From contig JADEXA010000013.1 of assembly GCA_015207365.1 (NCBI GenBank), positions 61,652 through 125,651 of the forward strand: a DNA stretch of 64,000 nucleotides, read 5' to 3'. Position numbers and translations under genes: made by a program. The notes under the pieces were generated by a model. The model was not told where the DNA came from. It saw only the letters and a program-made list of their open reading frames with translations, and did no database searches. This document shows, one piece after another, positions 18,230-27,315 of the stretch. This stretch comes from Vacuolonema iberomarrocanum LEGE 07170. Its GTDB lineage: Bacteria; Cyanobacteriota; Cyanobacteriia; Elainellales; Elainellaceae. The first letter of the stretch is position 1. Every line of letters starts with the position of its first letter.

Positions 18230-19092
18230 AACGGCTCTTCCTTCCAAGCAATCCAACAAGTGCTGCGGGCAGATAGGCACAGCAAACTATCCCTCCTTCG
18301 TTGTGCTTTTGGAGCTGCTTCTGCAAGCTTACGAAAAGCACAAACTCAGAATTAAGTCTGCTGCACAATTGATGCTTCTATTCAATCGCAGGTTCCGCTG
18401 ACATTGGAGTTTGTGCAAGAAGATTTAAAGTATGCGCTCACGGCTGAGATCTATGCGAAATCGCCATAATCTTTGTGGGGAAAGGGCTTCAAGGATTTTT
18501 GGACAGATCGATATCCATATATTTCGTAATAGCATGCAGTGTTTCTTCAAGTTTCATTACTTGTAAGCATGAATAATATTGCTGCTTAGTCGTTACTGTT
18601 TATGTTCCGTTTATGCCTCAAGATTGGATGCACTGCTTTTTTCTATAAAAAGCATGACTAAATGATCGCGACATCCTGATTGTTCAAATTTTGCGTCTTT
18701 GTAGATAAAAGTAGATAAGACCTGACTATGGAATCAGTGATCGCGGCTCAGACAAAAAATAGGCTCTCAGCCTTAACCTTAGGAGGTTTGCTGGCTGAGC
18801 CCTTTAAAGTTGCTCAGTGCTTAATCCGAGATTAGATTCGGTAAAATTAGGTGCCTTGAAAGGTTCGATGCAAAATCCGGATAAAATGCTCAAGGGGCTT
18901 GAAAACTTTAAAGAATTTTGGATATTCTCCTGGATTCTAGGTTTTCATTGAGTAATATTTCAAAATTGGAAAATAGCAGATTGTGGCCTTTGGCTTTTTC
19001 GCTGATTCCGAATTTATACGGAGTACATTCGCAATTTCAGGCGTTTACGTTGGATGAAATTTTGCACGTGTTAGCTTATCTTTACACCTACT
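18230..19092. other. Long intergenic region, no gene seen
   Basis: About 860 bp upstream of both the hypothetical gene ending at 17942 and the phycobilisome-like gene at 19093. It should contain both promoters. A 77-codon frame at 18918 runs into the next gene in another frame and is not supported. A small RNA is possible but nothing specific was recognised. Confidence 0.4.
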
Positions 19093-19560
19093 ATGAACAC
19101 TCTCCTCGATCGCTACATCCGAGAAGCCGATGGTCGTTACCTGACCGATAGCGAGTTGGGAATGCTAGATACATATGTATCTACTTATTCCACTCGGATG
19201 CAAGCGTACAACATCCTGCAAGAGAAGTCTGAAAGCTTTATTCTGGAAGCTTTGAAGCGCCTCTCTCAGACAGATGCTCAGACCGTTCGGCAGCATAAAG
19301 ATAAGTGCATTCGCGACATGGTGTATGTCATGCGGGCGATCGCCGTGGCTGTTCTGCGGGATGACGAGCAGGCGTTCCGGGATGAACTGCTGCTATGGCT
19401 GCAAAATATTCTTTCCGCTCTCCATAAGGAAAAACAATCCTCTCGTGCCTATCAGTTACTGCAGAATGTGGTGAGCGAGGAAATGCCTGGAGAGAGTGCG
19501 AAATTGGTCAATTACTATCTCGGTGAATTCATTGCCGCTCTGACTTCTGGCTTGTCGTAG
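19093..19560 (+). CDS. Phycobilisome-family (allophycocyanin-like) protein
   Basis: A 155-residue protein with the globin-like phycobiliprotein fold. The N-terminus LLDRYIREADGRYLTDSELG matches the start of alpha-type allophycocyanin subunits. KCIRDMVYVMR (from residue 71) corresponds to the CLRDLDYYLR motif in which Cys binds phycocyanobilin; Cys72, Arg74 and Asp75 are all retained. The rest is much diverged and there is no apc neighbour, so this is an orphan paralogue rather than a core rod or core subunit. Whether it binds bilin in the cell is inference. No strong ribosome binding site is seen before the ATG. Confidence 0.82.
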   Translation: MNTLLDRYIREADGRYLTDSELGMLDTYVSTYSTRMQAYNILQEKSESFILEALKRLSQTDAQTVRQHKDKCIRDMVYVMRAIAVAVLRDDEQAFRDELLLWLQNILSALHKEKQSSRAYQLLQNVVSEEMPGESAKLVNYYLGEFIAALTSGLS

Positions 19561-20195
19561 GCTCCAGCCCTCCCAAAATCCTGTCGCAGGGAACACTAGG
19601 CTTACCTAGATTCTTTCAGCATTAATGTTTTGGTGTGTGCTCTGAGGTGTATCACGTATCAGGGGTAGCATCCTTATGGATGTCTACCTCTTTTTTGTTG
19701 TTTAGCAGTTTGCCTTTCACTCAACAGGCTTTGCTCGGTTGCGCTGGCGGTTTCACGCTGCAAAACGTTTGGCTCCGGAATTCGAACTCCAAAAATTTGT
19801 TGTTGAAAGATCTGCAAAGGTTGGGTTCGTTCATCTCGTCGCGATTCCACCTACCAGATTTGCTTACCCCGAGCTCTCAAACAACAGCGTTCTTTGCTGC
19901 TGGGATGCCTTTACTTTTGGGCTGGGATGATAGGTGTCCGCATTCATCCCTCCTCCGAGACTCAGGGTAGGTATGGCGAGCAGACTAAGTAGCTCGGCAC
20001 GATGAAAAACCAGACTCTAAAAACCTGTGCCGCCCGCAGCGCGGGCGGCACAGGTTTTTAGGTTTTTAGGTTTAATTGCACCTGCCAACTTATGGCTGAC
20101 CAATCTGATAATTTGATCGCCATTGCCCGTGGAGGACGATCGCGAATAACATTTATGATTAAGAAATATGACGAAAGTGACTGGAGATATTTCCA
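19561..20195. other. Intergenic with family 1 element
   Basis: A 635-bp gap. Frames of 111 and 63 codons at 19635-19970 overlap each other and look like neither a known family nor a transposase. A family 1 mobile element occupies 19988-20090. The promoter of the glutaredoxin gene should follow it. Confidence 0.4.
19988..20090. mobile_element. Family 1 MITE-like element, copy 1 (103 bp)
   Basis: Begins AGTAGCTCGGCA and ends CACCTGCCAACT, flanked on both sides by TA (19986-19987 and 20091-20092). The centre is a long hairpin, CCTGTGCCGCCCGC over GCGGGCGGCACAGG. It is nearly identical to copies at 42097 and 53878 and about 80 percent similar by eye to the copy at 46904. No coding capacity, so any movement needs a transposase elsewhere. 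Confidence 0.85.
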
Positions 20196-20462
20196 ATGGC
20201 TGCAAACGTTGAAATCTATACCTGGAGCCGCTGCCCCTTCTGCATTCGGGCAAAAGCTTTGCTGGATCAGAAAGGGATCGACTACACCGAATACTGCATT
20301 GATGGCGACGAAGATGCACGCGACAAAATGACAGAACGCGCCAATGGAGGCCGGAGCTTGCCTCAAATCTTTATCAACGACGAGCACATCGGTGGTTGTG
20401 ATGATATGTTTGCCCTAGAGCGTCAAGGGCAACTGGACGCACGATTGCAAAAAGCAGCCTAG
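20196..20462 (+). CDS. grxC: Glutaredoxin 3
   Basis: An 88-residue dithiol glutaredoxin that reduces disulfides and glutathione-mixed disulfides in the cytosol. The active site is CPFC (Cys13, Cys16). The cis-proline loop SLPQIF (about residues 54-59) and the glutathione-binding GGCDDMF (about 66-72) are present. Length matches the GrxC class. The next gene begins 32 bp downstream on the same strand, so the two may be co-transcribed. Confidence 0.93.
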   Translation: MAANVEIYTWSRCPFCIRAKALLDQKGIDYTEYCIDGDEDARDKMTERANGGRSLPQIFINDEHIGGCDDMFALERQGQLDARLQKAA

Positions 20463-20493
20463 GGCTGCCGATTCTTTTGCCAAGCCGATTTTC

Positions 20494-21309
20494 ATGCCGC
20501 AAGGGGCTATTCGCTACATCCTCCAACGCCTGACTCAACAGGTTAAAGTTTTCCTCTCGGTCTATTACGCCCACATGGTGGAATATCGGGCGGAACTCTT
20601 GCTATGGGTCTTGTCGGGGTCTCTGCCACTGATTCTCATGGGCGTTTGGGCAGAGGCTGCCCAGAGTGGGGAGTTTGGGCGATCGCCCCTGGACTTTGTT
20701 CGCTACTTTCTGGCTGTATTTCTGGTACGGCAATTCACCGTTGTTTGGGTTATTTGGGACTTTGAACGCGAAGTCGTGGAAGGAAAGTTGTCCTTCCGCC
20801 TATTGCAGCCTATTGATCCGGGGTGGCATCACTTCGCGGGACATTTTGCCGAACGCTTTGCTCGGATGCCCTTCGCGGCCATCCTCATCGGGCTGTTTTT
20901 CTGGTTATATCCCGATGCTTTCTGGATTCCATCTGTGACGGATGTTGCTCTATTTTTGCTGGCAACTGCCATGGCGTTTGTCCTGCGCTTCATCATGCAG
21001 TACACCTTTGCCATGCTGTCTTTTTGGATGGAGCGAGCCAATGCCATTGAGCAATTCTGGTTCCTGTTTTACCTCTTTCTCTCTGGCTTGATTGCCCCCA
21101 TCGAAGTCTTTCCTCCAATCTTGCAAACCCTCGTGCAATGGACGCCATTCCCGTACATGATTGCGTTTCCTGCAAATCTGCTAATTGGCGAACCGACGGA
21201 TATCTGGAGAGGGTTTGGGGTCACGCTAATCTGGATTGGGCTATTTTGGGGTCTCAATCGCTGGCTTTGGCGTCGGGGACTGCGTCGCTACTCAGGGATG
21301 GGCGCATGA
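20494..21309 (+). CDS. ABC-2 type transporter permease (DUF990/PF06182 type)
   Basis: A 271-residue membrane protein with about six hydrophobic segments. The N-terminal VFLSVYYAHMVEYRAELLLWVLSG and the central YLFLSGLIAPIEVFPP motif are characteristic of permeases that occur in pairs with a second permease and an ATPase for export of unknown substrates. Neither partner is adjacent, which is unusual because these are commonly clustered. The first ATG is used; no strong ribosome binding site is evident. Confidence 0.82.
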   Translation: MPQGAIRYILQRLTQQVKVFLSVYYAHMVEYRAELLLWVLSGSLPLILMGVWAEAAQSGEFGRSPLDFVRYFLAVFLVRQFTVVWVIWDFEREVVEGKLSFRLLQPIDPGWHHFAGHFAERFARMPFAAILIGLFFWLYPDAFWIPSVTDVALFLLATAMAFVLRFIMQYTFAMLSFWMERANAIEQFWFLFYLFLSGLIAPIEVFPPILQTLVQWTPFPYMIAFPANLLIGEPTDIWRGFGVTLIWIGLFWGLNRWLWRRGLRRYSGMGA

Positions 21310-21344
21310 AGCGCTGAGTTCCACAGAGGTGATCACGGGTATCG

Positions 21345-22211
21345 TCATGGGTTGCAGAATGGGCATTGCGACGGATCCGCTGCAGTTATGCCATCCGGAT
21401 GTGAGACGGTGTCCTCGTAGCCACAATTCTGGCAATGATAGATAGCGGTGAGTGTCAGGTCGGTCGGCAAGCCACATAGGCTGCAAGGCAAGCCAGGTTT
21501 GCGATCGCTCATCTCAAACCCTGGATAGCCACAGTTTGGGCAGGTTTGCTTGAGCTTATGGAGCAAGTCTTGGGTAGCCTGGGCGATCGCCTGCATCCGG
21601 GTAGGATTCACCATTGCCCGCATGTCCGTTTCTAGGTGCGCTTGCCCAAACTGCGACAGCAATCGCGCCACTGTTTCCAGCAGGTCGGCCTCCGATGTAA
21701 TGCCTTTGTGGATTAATCCTTTGTCCTCTGGCTCTGCCGACGGCATCGCCACGAGTCCATGGGATGGGAACCGTGCTTTTTTCGCGAACGCCTGGACATC
21801 CTCCAGCGTTTTAACGGTGGCGTGGCTATAGTTGGTATCCGTTGAAGTAGCTTCACCGACTAGCTCCAGGTGATGCGCTTGGTCGATCAGTACCACCAAT
21901 TCCCGGTTCAGGGGTAGCATCGGCAATACAGGATGCGGCCCAAAACTTCCCTCACTAGCAATGCCCAGGTCTTTCCCCGTTAGTTCCAACGCATGGCGGA
22001 GCTTCAACCGTGCTGTTTCCAACTGATTGGCTGGACGATCGATATCGCGGGTAAAGGTGCCAAAGCGATCGCTATTAAAGTGCTCGGGAACATGGATCTG
22101 AACACCTAGTTCTGCCTGTAGGGGAGGGGCGATCGCTTCCTCCTTGCGATGCATTGTCGCAATTACCAGCACTCGATTCTCAAAGGCCAGTTTTCCAGTC
22201 CACTGACTCAT
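21345..22211 (-). CDS. Zinc-ribbon protein, DUF6671-like
   Basis: A 288-residue soluble protein. The N-terminal domain (FENRVLVIATMHRKEEAIAP, then FGTFTRDIDRP and KDLGIASEGSFGPHP) resembles DUF6671 proteins. The C-terminus carries two zinc-ribbon-like Cys clusters: CPNCGYPGFE with CSLCG, and CQNCGYED with CPFC (about residues 225-287). The fold suggests nucleic acid or protein binding, but no enzymatic function is known to me. It is convergent with the permease gene, with 35 bp between the two stops. Confidence 0.75.
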   Translation of the reverse strand: MSQWTGKLAFENRVLVIATMHRKEEAIAPPLQAELGVQIHVPEHFNSDRFGTFTRDIDRPANQLETARLKLRHALELTGKDLGIASEGSFGPHPVLPMLPLNRELVVLIDQAHHLELVGEATSTDTNYSHATVKTLEDVQAFAKKARFPSHGLVAMPSAEPEDKGLIHKGITSEADLLETVARLLSQFGQAHLETDMRAMVNPTRMQAIAQATQDLLHKLKQTCPNCGYPGFEMSDRKPGLPCSLCGLPTDLTLTAIYHCQNCGYEDTVSHPDGITAADPSQCPFCNP

Positions 22212-22333
22212 ATTGCGCCCATCGTGTTAAAAAGTTTTCCACCCAAATCTGATCAAACTGTTTGCCAAATATGTTAGCTTAATAAAGTTGCTTATCTCCG
22301 CCAAACCCTGTAGGTGGCGTGGATTGCAGGTTT

Positions 22334-22406
22334 GGCTCAGTAGCTCAGTGGTTAGAGCAGGGGACTCATAAGCCCAAGGTCGCAGGTTCAAATCCCGCCT
22401 GAGCCA
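22334..22406 (+). tRNA. trnM: tRNA-Met (CAT anticodon)
   Basis: A 73-nt cloverleaf: acceptor GGCTCAG/CTGAGCC with discriminator A, D-arm GCTC/GAGC, T-arm GCAGG-TTCAAAT-CCCGC, anticodon loop CTCATAA. The anticodon stem GGGGA/GCCCA has only three Watson-Crick pairs by this layout, with A-G and G-A at the ends. CCA is not fully encoded (CATTAG follows). The anticodon fits elongator tRNA-Met, or tRNA-Ile if C34 is lysidinylated; I favour Met. Confidence 0.85.
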
Positions 22407-22615
22407 TTAGATAATTATTTGTTCACCGCAGATTCTATATGCCTCTGCTTTTCGGAGGCCTCTAGATCTTGTGCAAATTTCAACTATATTCTGGAACTTG
22501 ATTGCTCGCCGATTACGAAGAGCTAGCAGCCCATGACCCCGCAAGCATCTCTTGAGCGATCGCCTCTCACTCTTCGGTTGATAAGGTAATCATTAGGCAG
22601 CGATGCAGCATTACC

Positions 22616-23194
22616 CTAGCCCGAGATCGTTACTCCAAGTCGATAGTTTGCACGTTCATTGCGACGGGCTGCATTTCGCATGATGTAAACCCGTATCCTG
22701 TAGTCGCCACTCATAGGGAGCGTTCCCTGGTATTGGCTCTGGCTGACAGAACCAAGCGCTACTTCGGTTGGTGTCAGGATGGTGAAGTAGTTGGCTCCAT
22801 TGTCGGTTGTTAGGTTGACGGCCATAAGTTGGCCTGCACGGGCATTGAGGATATAGTCGACCGCTTCATAGCCCTGGATAGAGCCTTCAATGGTTGTACC
22901 TGTTGTACCTGGTGCGAATTGAACGCGCTCGGTGCGGATGCCGTCTTGAGCTTGGGCAATAATTGATGGAGTCTGAGTGACGGTCTGGTTGGGATCTGAC
23001 GGAGCAATCGATACATCTGCTGAAGGCTGGTTGAATCCGACCGGAACCATCGATACCGCTTGGAGGGATTGAGCGTCAGGACTCATTGCAGAAGTGGTTA
23101 CATTACAACTCTGCAAGGCCATAACGAATCCGAGAAACGTTAGCGCAAGTTTATGATGATTTAACACTGTATACTCCTGAAGTTTTGTCTTCAA
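22616..23194 (-). CDS. Exported lipoprotein with PPC-like beta-sandwich domain
   Basis: A 192-residue protein with a lipoprotein signal ending LQSC (Cys30 as the lipidated residue), then a low-complexity linker (about 31-85). The C-terminal domain (from about 90, RVQFAPGTTGTTIEGSIQGYEAVDY to YRLGVTISG) looks like a pre-peptidase C-terminal (PPC) type beta-sandwich, as in exported cyanobacterial proteins and lysozyme-inhibitor relatives. It should sit on the periplasmic face of a membrane. No enzymatic motif. Role unknown. Confidence 0.75.
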   Translation of the reverse strand: MKTKLQEYTVLNHHKLALTFLGFVMALQSCNVTTSAMSPDAQSLQAVSMVPVGFNQPSADVSIAPSDPNQTVTQTPSIIAQAQDGIRTERVQFAPGTTGTTIEGSIQGYEAVDYILNARAGQLMAVNLTTDNGANYFTILTPTEVALGSVSQSQYQGTLPMSGDYRIRVYIMRNAARRNERANYRLGVTISG

Positions 23195-23501
23195 ATTAAG
23201 AGTTATAGAGGCATACAGGGGATTGAGTATAGGTAAGGCGCTTAAGCCTTTTATTCGCCGACGTAACCTTTACTTGCCCAGTATAAACATTGTGACTGTT
23301 AGCCAAAATGAACAAAGGCACTCGACAGTTGTCTAGAAACCGTTTTGGATAGATTGTTAAAAACTGTTTTGGTTAGATGTGATAGCGAGTCGAAACCGCT
23401 GGGCCAAGCTATTAGAAAACGCCTCGGAACTTTGTCAGAATTCCGAGGCGTTTGGCGTTCTAGCTGCCCCTAATTTCGAGGCATTTTGCATTTTGGCTGC
23501 C
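23195..23501. other. Intergenic between lipoprotein gene and glyA end
   Basis: A 307-bp gap holding the promoter of the lipoprotein gene and the glyA terminator hairpin at 23417-23453. No gene seen. Confidence 0.4.
23417..23453 (-). terminator. Hairpin terminator downstream of glyA
   Basis: AAACGCCTCGGAA (23417-23429) is the exact complement of 23441-23453. Read on the minus strand the stem ends in GTTTTC, a short T-run. It lies about 50 bp beyond the glyA stop. Confidence 0.65.
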
Positions 23502-24791
23502 CTACACCAAGGCGGGCTCGGGGGTATTCAGGTGAGGGTAGAGGGGAAAGCGATCGCACAAGGCGGCTACCCGTGCCCGGCAGCTCTCTGCCACGGCTTC
23601 GTCCTCGGGATTGAGGAGCCGCTCAGCGATGATATCGCCGATCTCGGTGAACTCGGGTTCGCCCATGCCCCGCGTCGTCATTGCTGGAGAACCCAGACGG
23701 ATGCCGCTGGTCACGAAGGGCGACTCTGGGTCGAAGGGAACCGTGTTTTTGTTGGCGGTGATGCGAGTGTTACCCAGCAGCTGATCTGCCACCTTCCCCG
23801 TCATGCCGATGGAGCGTAGATCCAACAGGATCAGGTGGTTGTCGGTGCCATCTGACACCAGCTTGAAGCCTCGCTTCTGCAACTGAGCGCCCATTGCTTT
23901 GGCATTTTCGATGACCTGGATGGAATATTCCTTGAAACCAGGTTGCAAAGCTTCCCCAAACGCCACAGCTTTCGCTGCGATAACATGCTCCAGCGGCCCA
24001 CCCTGGCTCCCAGGAAAAACGGCTTTGTCGAACTTTTTGCCCAGATCCGCATCTCGCGTCATGATTAAGCCACCCCGAGGTCCTCGCAGGGTCTTGTGGG
24101 TGGTGGTGGTGACCACATCGCAGATGGGCACAGGGTTAGGATGCTGCCCAGCGGCAACCAGCCCAGCAATATGCGCAATGTCGGCGAGCAGATAAGCCCC
24201 AACTTCATCGGCGATCGCCCGGAACTTGTCAAACTCAATTACACGCGGGTAGGCGGAGTAGCCACAGATAATCATCTTGGGGCGATGCTCCAGCGCCAGC
24301 TGACGAATCTGGTCAAAGTCCAAGCGCTCGGTTTCTTTGTTCACGCCATACTGCACGACCTTGAACCATTTTCCCGAGACGTTGACAGGAGAGCCATGGG
24401 TCAGGTGGCCACCGTGGGATAGATCCATTCCCAGAATGGTGTCGCCCGGTTGCAGCAAGGCGAGGAAAACAGCGAAATTTGCCTGAGCACCCGAGTGGGG
24501 TTGAACATTGGCATGGGCTGCTCCAAACAGTTCCTTTACCCGGTCGATCGCCAATTGTTCGACCTTATCTACAAACTCGCACCCGCCATAGTAGCGCTTG
24601 CCAGGTAGCCCCTCTGCATACTTATTGGTCAGCACCGAGCCTTGCGCTGCCAGCACCGCCGCCGAGGTAAAGTTCTCGCTAGCAATCAACTCCAAATGTC
24701 CTTGCTGACGCTCCAATTCATCTTCGAGTAGGGCGGCAACGGTCGGGTCAGTTTGCCGCAGGAAGTCTGAGTTTGTCCGAGTCACAGGCAA
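23502..24791 (-). CDS. glyA: Serine hydroxymethyltransferase
   Basis: A 429-residue PLP enzyme that interconverts serine and glycine while loading one-carbon units onto tetrahydrofolate, cytosolic. The PLP lysine is Lys233 in [25 protein letters not shown] (about 33-43), the substrate and cofactor region [11 protein letters not shown] and the PLP phosphate-binding HSGAQAN are all intact. Length is standard. In cyanobacteria it serves one-carbon metabolism and the end of photorespiration. A perfect 10-bp hairpin lies upstream at 24841-24867. Confidence 0.98.
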   Translation of the reverse strand: MPVTRTNSDFLRQTDPTVAALLEDELERQQGHLELIASENFTSAAVLAAQGSVLTNKYAEGLPGKRYYGGCEFVDKVEQLAIDRVKELFGAAHANVQPHSGAQANFAVFLALLQPGDTILGMDLSHGGHLTHGSPVNVSGKWFKVVQYGVNKETERLDFDQIRQLALEHRPKMIICGYSAYPRVIEFDKFRAIADEVGAYLLADIAHIAGLVAAGQHPNPVPICDVVTTTTHKTLRGPRGGLIMTRDADLGKKFDKAVFPGSQGGPLEHVIAAKAVAFGEALQPGFKEYSIQVIENAKAMGAQLQKRGFKLVSDGTDNHLILLDLRSIGMTGKVADQLLGNTRITANKNTVPFDPESPFVTSGIRLGSPAMTTRGMGEPEFTEIGDIIAERLLNPEDEAVAESCRARVAALCDRFPLYPHLNTPEPALV

Positions 24792-25299
24792 GCTCCCAAA
24801 AAATCTTCTTGACTAGGTTGTGCAAAAGGTCTTGCAAGGGGTGGGTCGACGTTGGTCGTCGACCCACTGCAAAAGCCTTGGGCAAATTGGTTTTGCGTCA
24901 CGAGATTTATAGAAATTGCTCTATAGACAAACTCGGTAAACGCAAATCAATAGTGCCATGAATCTCTTATTCTACCCCTGTGGACTGGCGATTCTTAGCA
25001 GCTTTGGATTGATGTAATAACTTTTGCGAGCTGCCAATACAGTCCGTCATTTGGCTTGGATCAACCGACGGAATTTAGGAATGGAATCTCCTCTGCTTGG
25101 CGGTGTGATACAAAACGATGCAAAGTGATACCGCAGATACCGCAAGTCTTTCAGGTCTTTGTTAGCTTCGCTACACCCGCTCTGGCGTGATCCCCGAATG
25201 AGCTGGCTTAAAATGGGGGTATCAACCCGGTGCATGAATGCACTGGCAGGGTATCCGCATCCCAGGGCTGGGATACGCAACACCATTGGAGGTGAAAGG
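24792..25299. other. Intergenic with short hairpin upstream of glyA
   Basis: About 500 bp. GTGGGTCGAC (24841-24850) is complementary to 24858-24867 and may lie in the glyA leader or promoter region. A 79-codon minus frame at 25047 is not supported by composition or a ribosome binding site. Confidence 0.4.
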
Positions 25300-25497
25300 A
25301 TGCTTGTAATCGTAATGGAAAATCAATTACTGCAACCTCAAAACGTTTGTCAGGGATGCTTGATGGCCGATCAGGGAGGGCATCCACGTTGGCGAGCCGG
25401 AGAGCTACGCTGTGGGCGATCGCTCAGCCGCAGTTCTGACAATCTACCTGAGCAATATGAATGCCAGATGGGATTTCGGGTCGCTAATATTGAATGA
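25300..25497 (+). CDS. Small Cys-rich (zinc-ribbon-like) protein
   Basis: A 65-residue protein starting MLVIVMENQLLQPQNV. Its four cysteines are spaced C-x2-C, then single Cys at two later positions (NVCQGCLMADQGG, ELRCGRSL, YECQMGF), suggesting one small metal site. The start is set by GGAGGTG at 25288-25294, 5 nt before the ATG; the longer open frame back to 25159 lacks such a signal. The protein resembles short conserved cyanobacterial hypotheticals, but I cannot name a family. Confidence 0.6.
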   Translation: MLVIVMENQLLQPQNVCQGCLMADQGGHPRWRAGELRCGRSLSRSSDNLPEQYECQMGFRVANIE

Positions 25498-25842
25498 CTC
25501 TCATCCTGTCAAAACCCTTGGAATGGCTGAGGGTTGGGCAATAGGTAGTGGGATGCAGCGATGTCTGAGGATGGCTTGTTTGGAGCGATCGCCTGCCGCG
25601 ACCAGAAGCCTGGATGCCTCAGACAGAAACCGCGGCTTTGCGGTAACCTACAGTTAAGGGCGGAAACACAGGTTTCCACCCATCTGCTCTGCCATTTCGC
25701 ATACTTGTGCAGATAGTTTTAGATAACACTTTTACACCAAAGGGTTGGGTGATCCCGTCACAGGAATTAATAACTCAACTTATCTTTTTGTGTTGTTTGA
25801 GCTTTGTAAACCATTGATATTGACCATCTAGGAGACCCATTC
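25498..25842. other. Intergenic, no gene seen
   Basis: About 345 bp upstream of the Tic20-family gene. An overlapping 81-codon frame at 25412 looks like a shadow of the Cys-rich gene region. A Tic20 promoter is expected but none could be assigned. Confidence 0.4.
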
Positions 25843-26319
25843 ATGACTTGGCGCGGCTCTACGACCACCACCGATCGCATTGTGGCAAGCTTGCTCTACC
25901 TCCTCCCATTGCTGAACAGCATTCAGTTTGCGGTTCCTTTCTTTACTCAGTTTCCTGCAATGCAGTTTTTTTTAGTTCCGTTGCTCCCCTTAATTCAAAT
26001 CTATAGCCTGCCTTTTGTCAGTCTGGGCGTCTTCTTCGCTGTTTTTCTGCTAGTTGTTCGGAACGAAAGCATGAGCCATTTCATCCGATTTAATGGGATG
26101 CAGGCCATTTTGTTGAGTATTGTATTGGCCCTCTGCGGCATTATTATCCAGTTTGTCTTCGAACCGCTCTTGGGTGGTAGTTTGTTGCTGGAAACACTGT
26201 TCAATGTCATCTTCCTGGGCACTCTGACGGCTGTAATCTACTCGGTTGTGCAATCGGTACTGGGTCGCTACGCGGAGATCCCTGCCCTTTCTGATGCCGT
26301 TCACATGCAGGTTCGGTAG
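25843..26319 (+). CDS. Tic20-family membrane protein
   Basis: A 158-residue protein with four membrane helices and the family signatures FIRFNGMQAILL (about residues 81-92) and the C-terminal RYAEIPALSDAVHMQVR. In chloroplasts Tic20 is part of the inner-envelope protein import channel; the role of cyanobacterial members is not settled. The transcript ends at a strong terminator at 26384-26430 which lies across the 3' end of the convergent FAH-family gene. Confidence 0.9.
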   Translation: MTWRGSTTTTDRIVASLLYLLPLLNSIQFAVPFFTQFPAMQFFLVPLLPLIQIYSLPFVSLGVFFAVFLLVVRNESMSHFIRFNGMQAILLSIVLALCGIIIQFVFEPLLGGSLLLETLFNVIFLGTLTAVIYSVVQSVLGRYAEIPALSDAVHMQVR

Positions 26320-26383
26320 GACAAATTTGAACGTAGATTTACTGTCAATCGATTTTTGATTTGGCATCGGTTTTAGATAATCA

Positions 26384-26430
26384 GTGGAGACGGACGAGCA
26401 TCGAATGGCTCAGTCCGTCTCCACTTTTTT
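26384..26430 (+). terminator. Factor-independent terminator of the Tic20 gene
   Basis: GTGGAGACGGAC (26384-26395) pairs with 26413-26424 (12 bp, 17-nt loop), followed by six T. Its right arm and T-run encode the last residues of the convergent FAH-family gene (EPKKVETD), so a terminator and coding sequence share the same bases. Confidence 0.85.
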
Positions 26431-27216
26431 GGGCTCCGCATCGTTTTTGCGGCCTACAACGTTTTCTAGAGAGCCGATCCCCTCGATGGCGATGCGGATG
26501 CGATCGCCCACATTCAGTGGGCCAATGCCCTGGGGTGTCCCCGTTAGCACCACATCCCCTGGCAATAGCGTCATCACCTGGCTGATGTAGGACACCAGTA
26601 TCTCTGGAGAAAAGGCCATCTCGCTGATGGCTGCCGACTGGGTCGGCGTTTCCCCATTATTCACGAAGGTTTGTAGCATTGCACTGGGGCTGATTTCGCG
26701 GACGATCCAAGGACCTAGCGGGCAGAAGGTGTCAAACCCTTTGGCTCGAGTCCATTGCCCATCCTGTTTCTGCAAATCTCGTGCGGTCACGTCGTTCGCG
26801 ATGGTGTAGCCCCAGATCTTCGTTAGAGCCTCCTCGGGAGGGCAGTCGGAGCAGCGATCGCCAATCACGAGTGCTAGTTCGCCTTCATAATCCACCCGTT
26901 GCGATTGCGGTGGATAAAGAATGACCTCGTCGGGCGGCAGCACCGTCGTTGGTGGTTTGAGGAATAGGAGAGGTTGCGTCGGCGCAGCCGTTCCCATTTC
27001 TGCGGCATGTTTCACATAATTTTTGCCAACGGCCACAATTTTTGATGGCGCACAGGGAGCCAGCAGGCGATAGGCATCGGGAGCCAGCTCCATATCGGTA
27101 AGTTGTCCTTTTAGCCAAGGTGGCGCATCCAGCAACTGCACCCGGCGATCGAGCAATAATAATCCGTAGCGCAGTTGCCCGGAGGGCGTCTGCACCCGCA
27201 CATAGCGCTGTGCCAT
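26410..27216 (-). CDS. Fumarylacetoacetate hydrolase (FAH) family protein
   Basis: A 268-residue protein with an N-terminal FAH_N-like region and the catalytic FAH domain. SKIVAVGKNYVKHAAEMG (about 57-74), DYEGELALVIG with the metal-binding glutamates, GYTIANDVTARDLQ and GFDTFCPLGPW are all typical, as is the later LTGTPQGIGPL. Members hydrolyse or decarboxylate 2-oxo acids, for example oxaloacetate or acylpyruvates; the substrate is not readable. I start at the Met at 27216 (MAQRYVRVQTPSG), close to the longer frame at 27225. Confidence 0.9.
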   Translation of the reverse strand: MAQRYVRVQTPSGQLRYGLLLLDRRVQLLDAPPWLKGQLTDMELAPDAYRLLAPCAPSKIVAVGKNYVKHAAEMGTAAPTQPLLFLKPPTTVLPPDEVILYPPQSQRVDYEGELALVIGDRCSDCPPEEALTKIWGYTIANDVTARDLQKQDGQWTRAKGFDTFCPLGPWIVREISPSAMLQTFVNNGETPTQSAAISEMAFSPEILVSYISQVMTLLPGDVVLTGTPQGIGPLNVGDRIRIAIEGIGSLENVVGRKNDAEPKKVETD

Positions 27217-27315
27217 AAAATGCATCCAAACTGAACCATCAAGAAAATGATAGTATTAAAGATCCTTGCTTCAAACAATCAATGAAGCCATTTGTCCATA
27301 AGGAGACTTTTTGGA

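Noticed and set aside
18918..19151. 77-codon frame overlapping the phycobilisome-like gene
   Set aside because: It runs into the real gene in another frame and has no support of its own.
19988..20090. Palindromic repeats considered as a CRISPR array
   Set aside because: Copies are dispersed many kilobases apart, have no regular spacers, and are bounded by TA; they are mobile elements, not CRISPR.
25159..25299. Upstream extension of the Cys-rich protein
   Set aside because: The strong ribosome binding site belongs to the ATG at 25300 and the extension has no conserved look.
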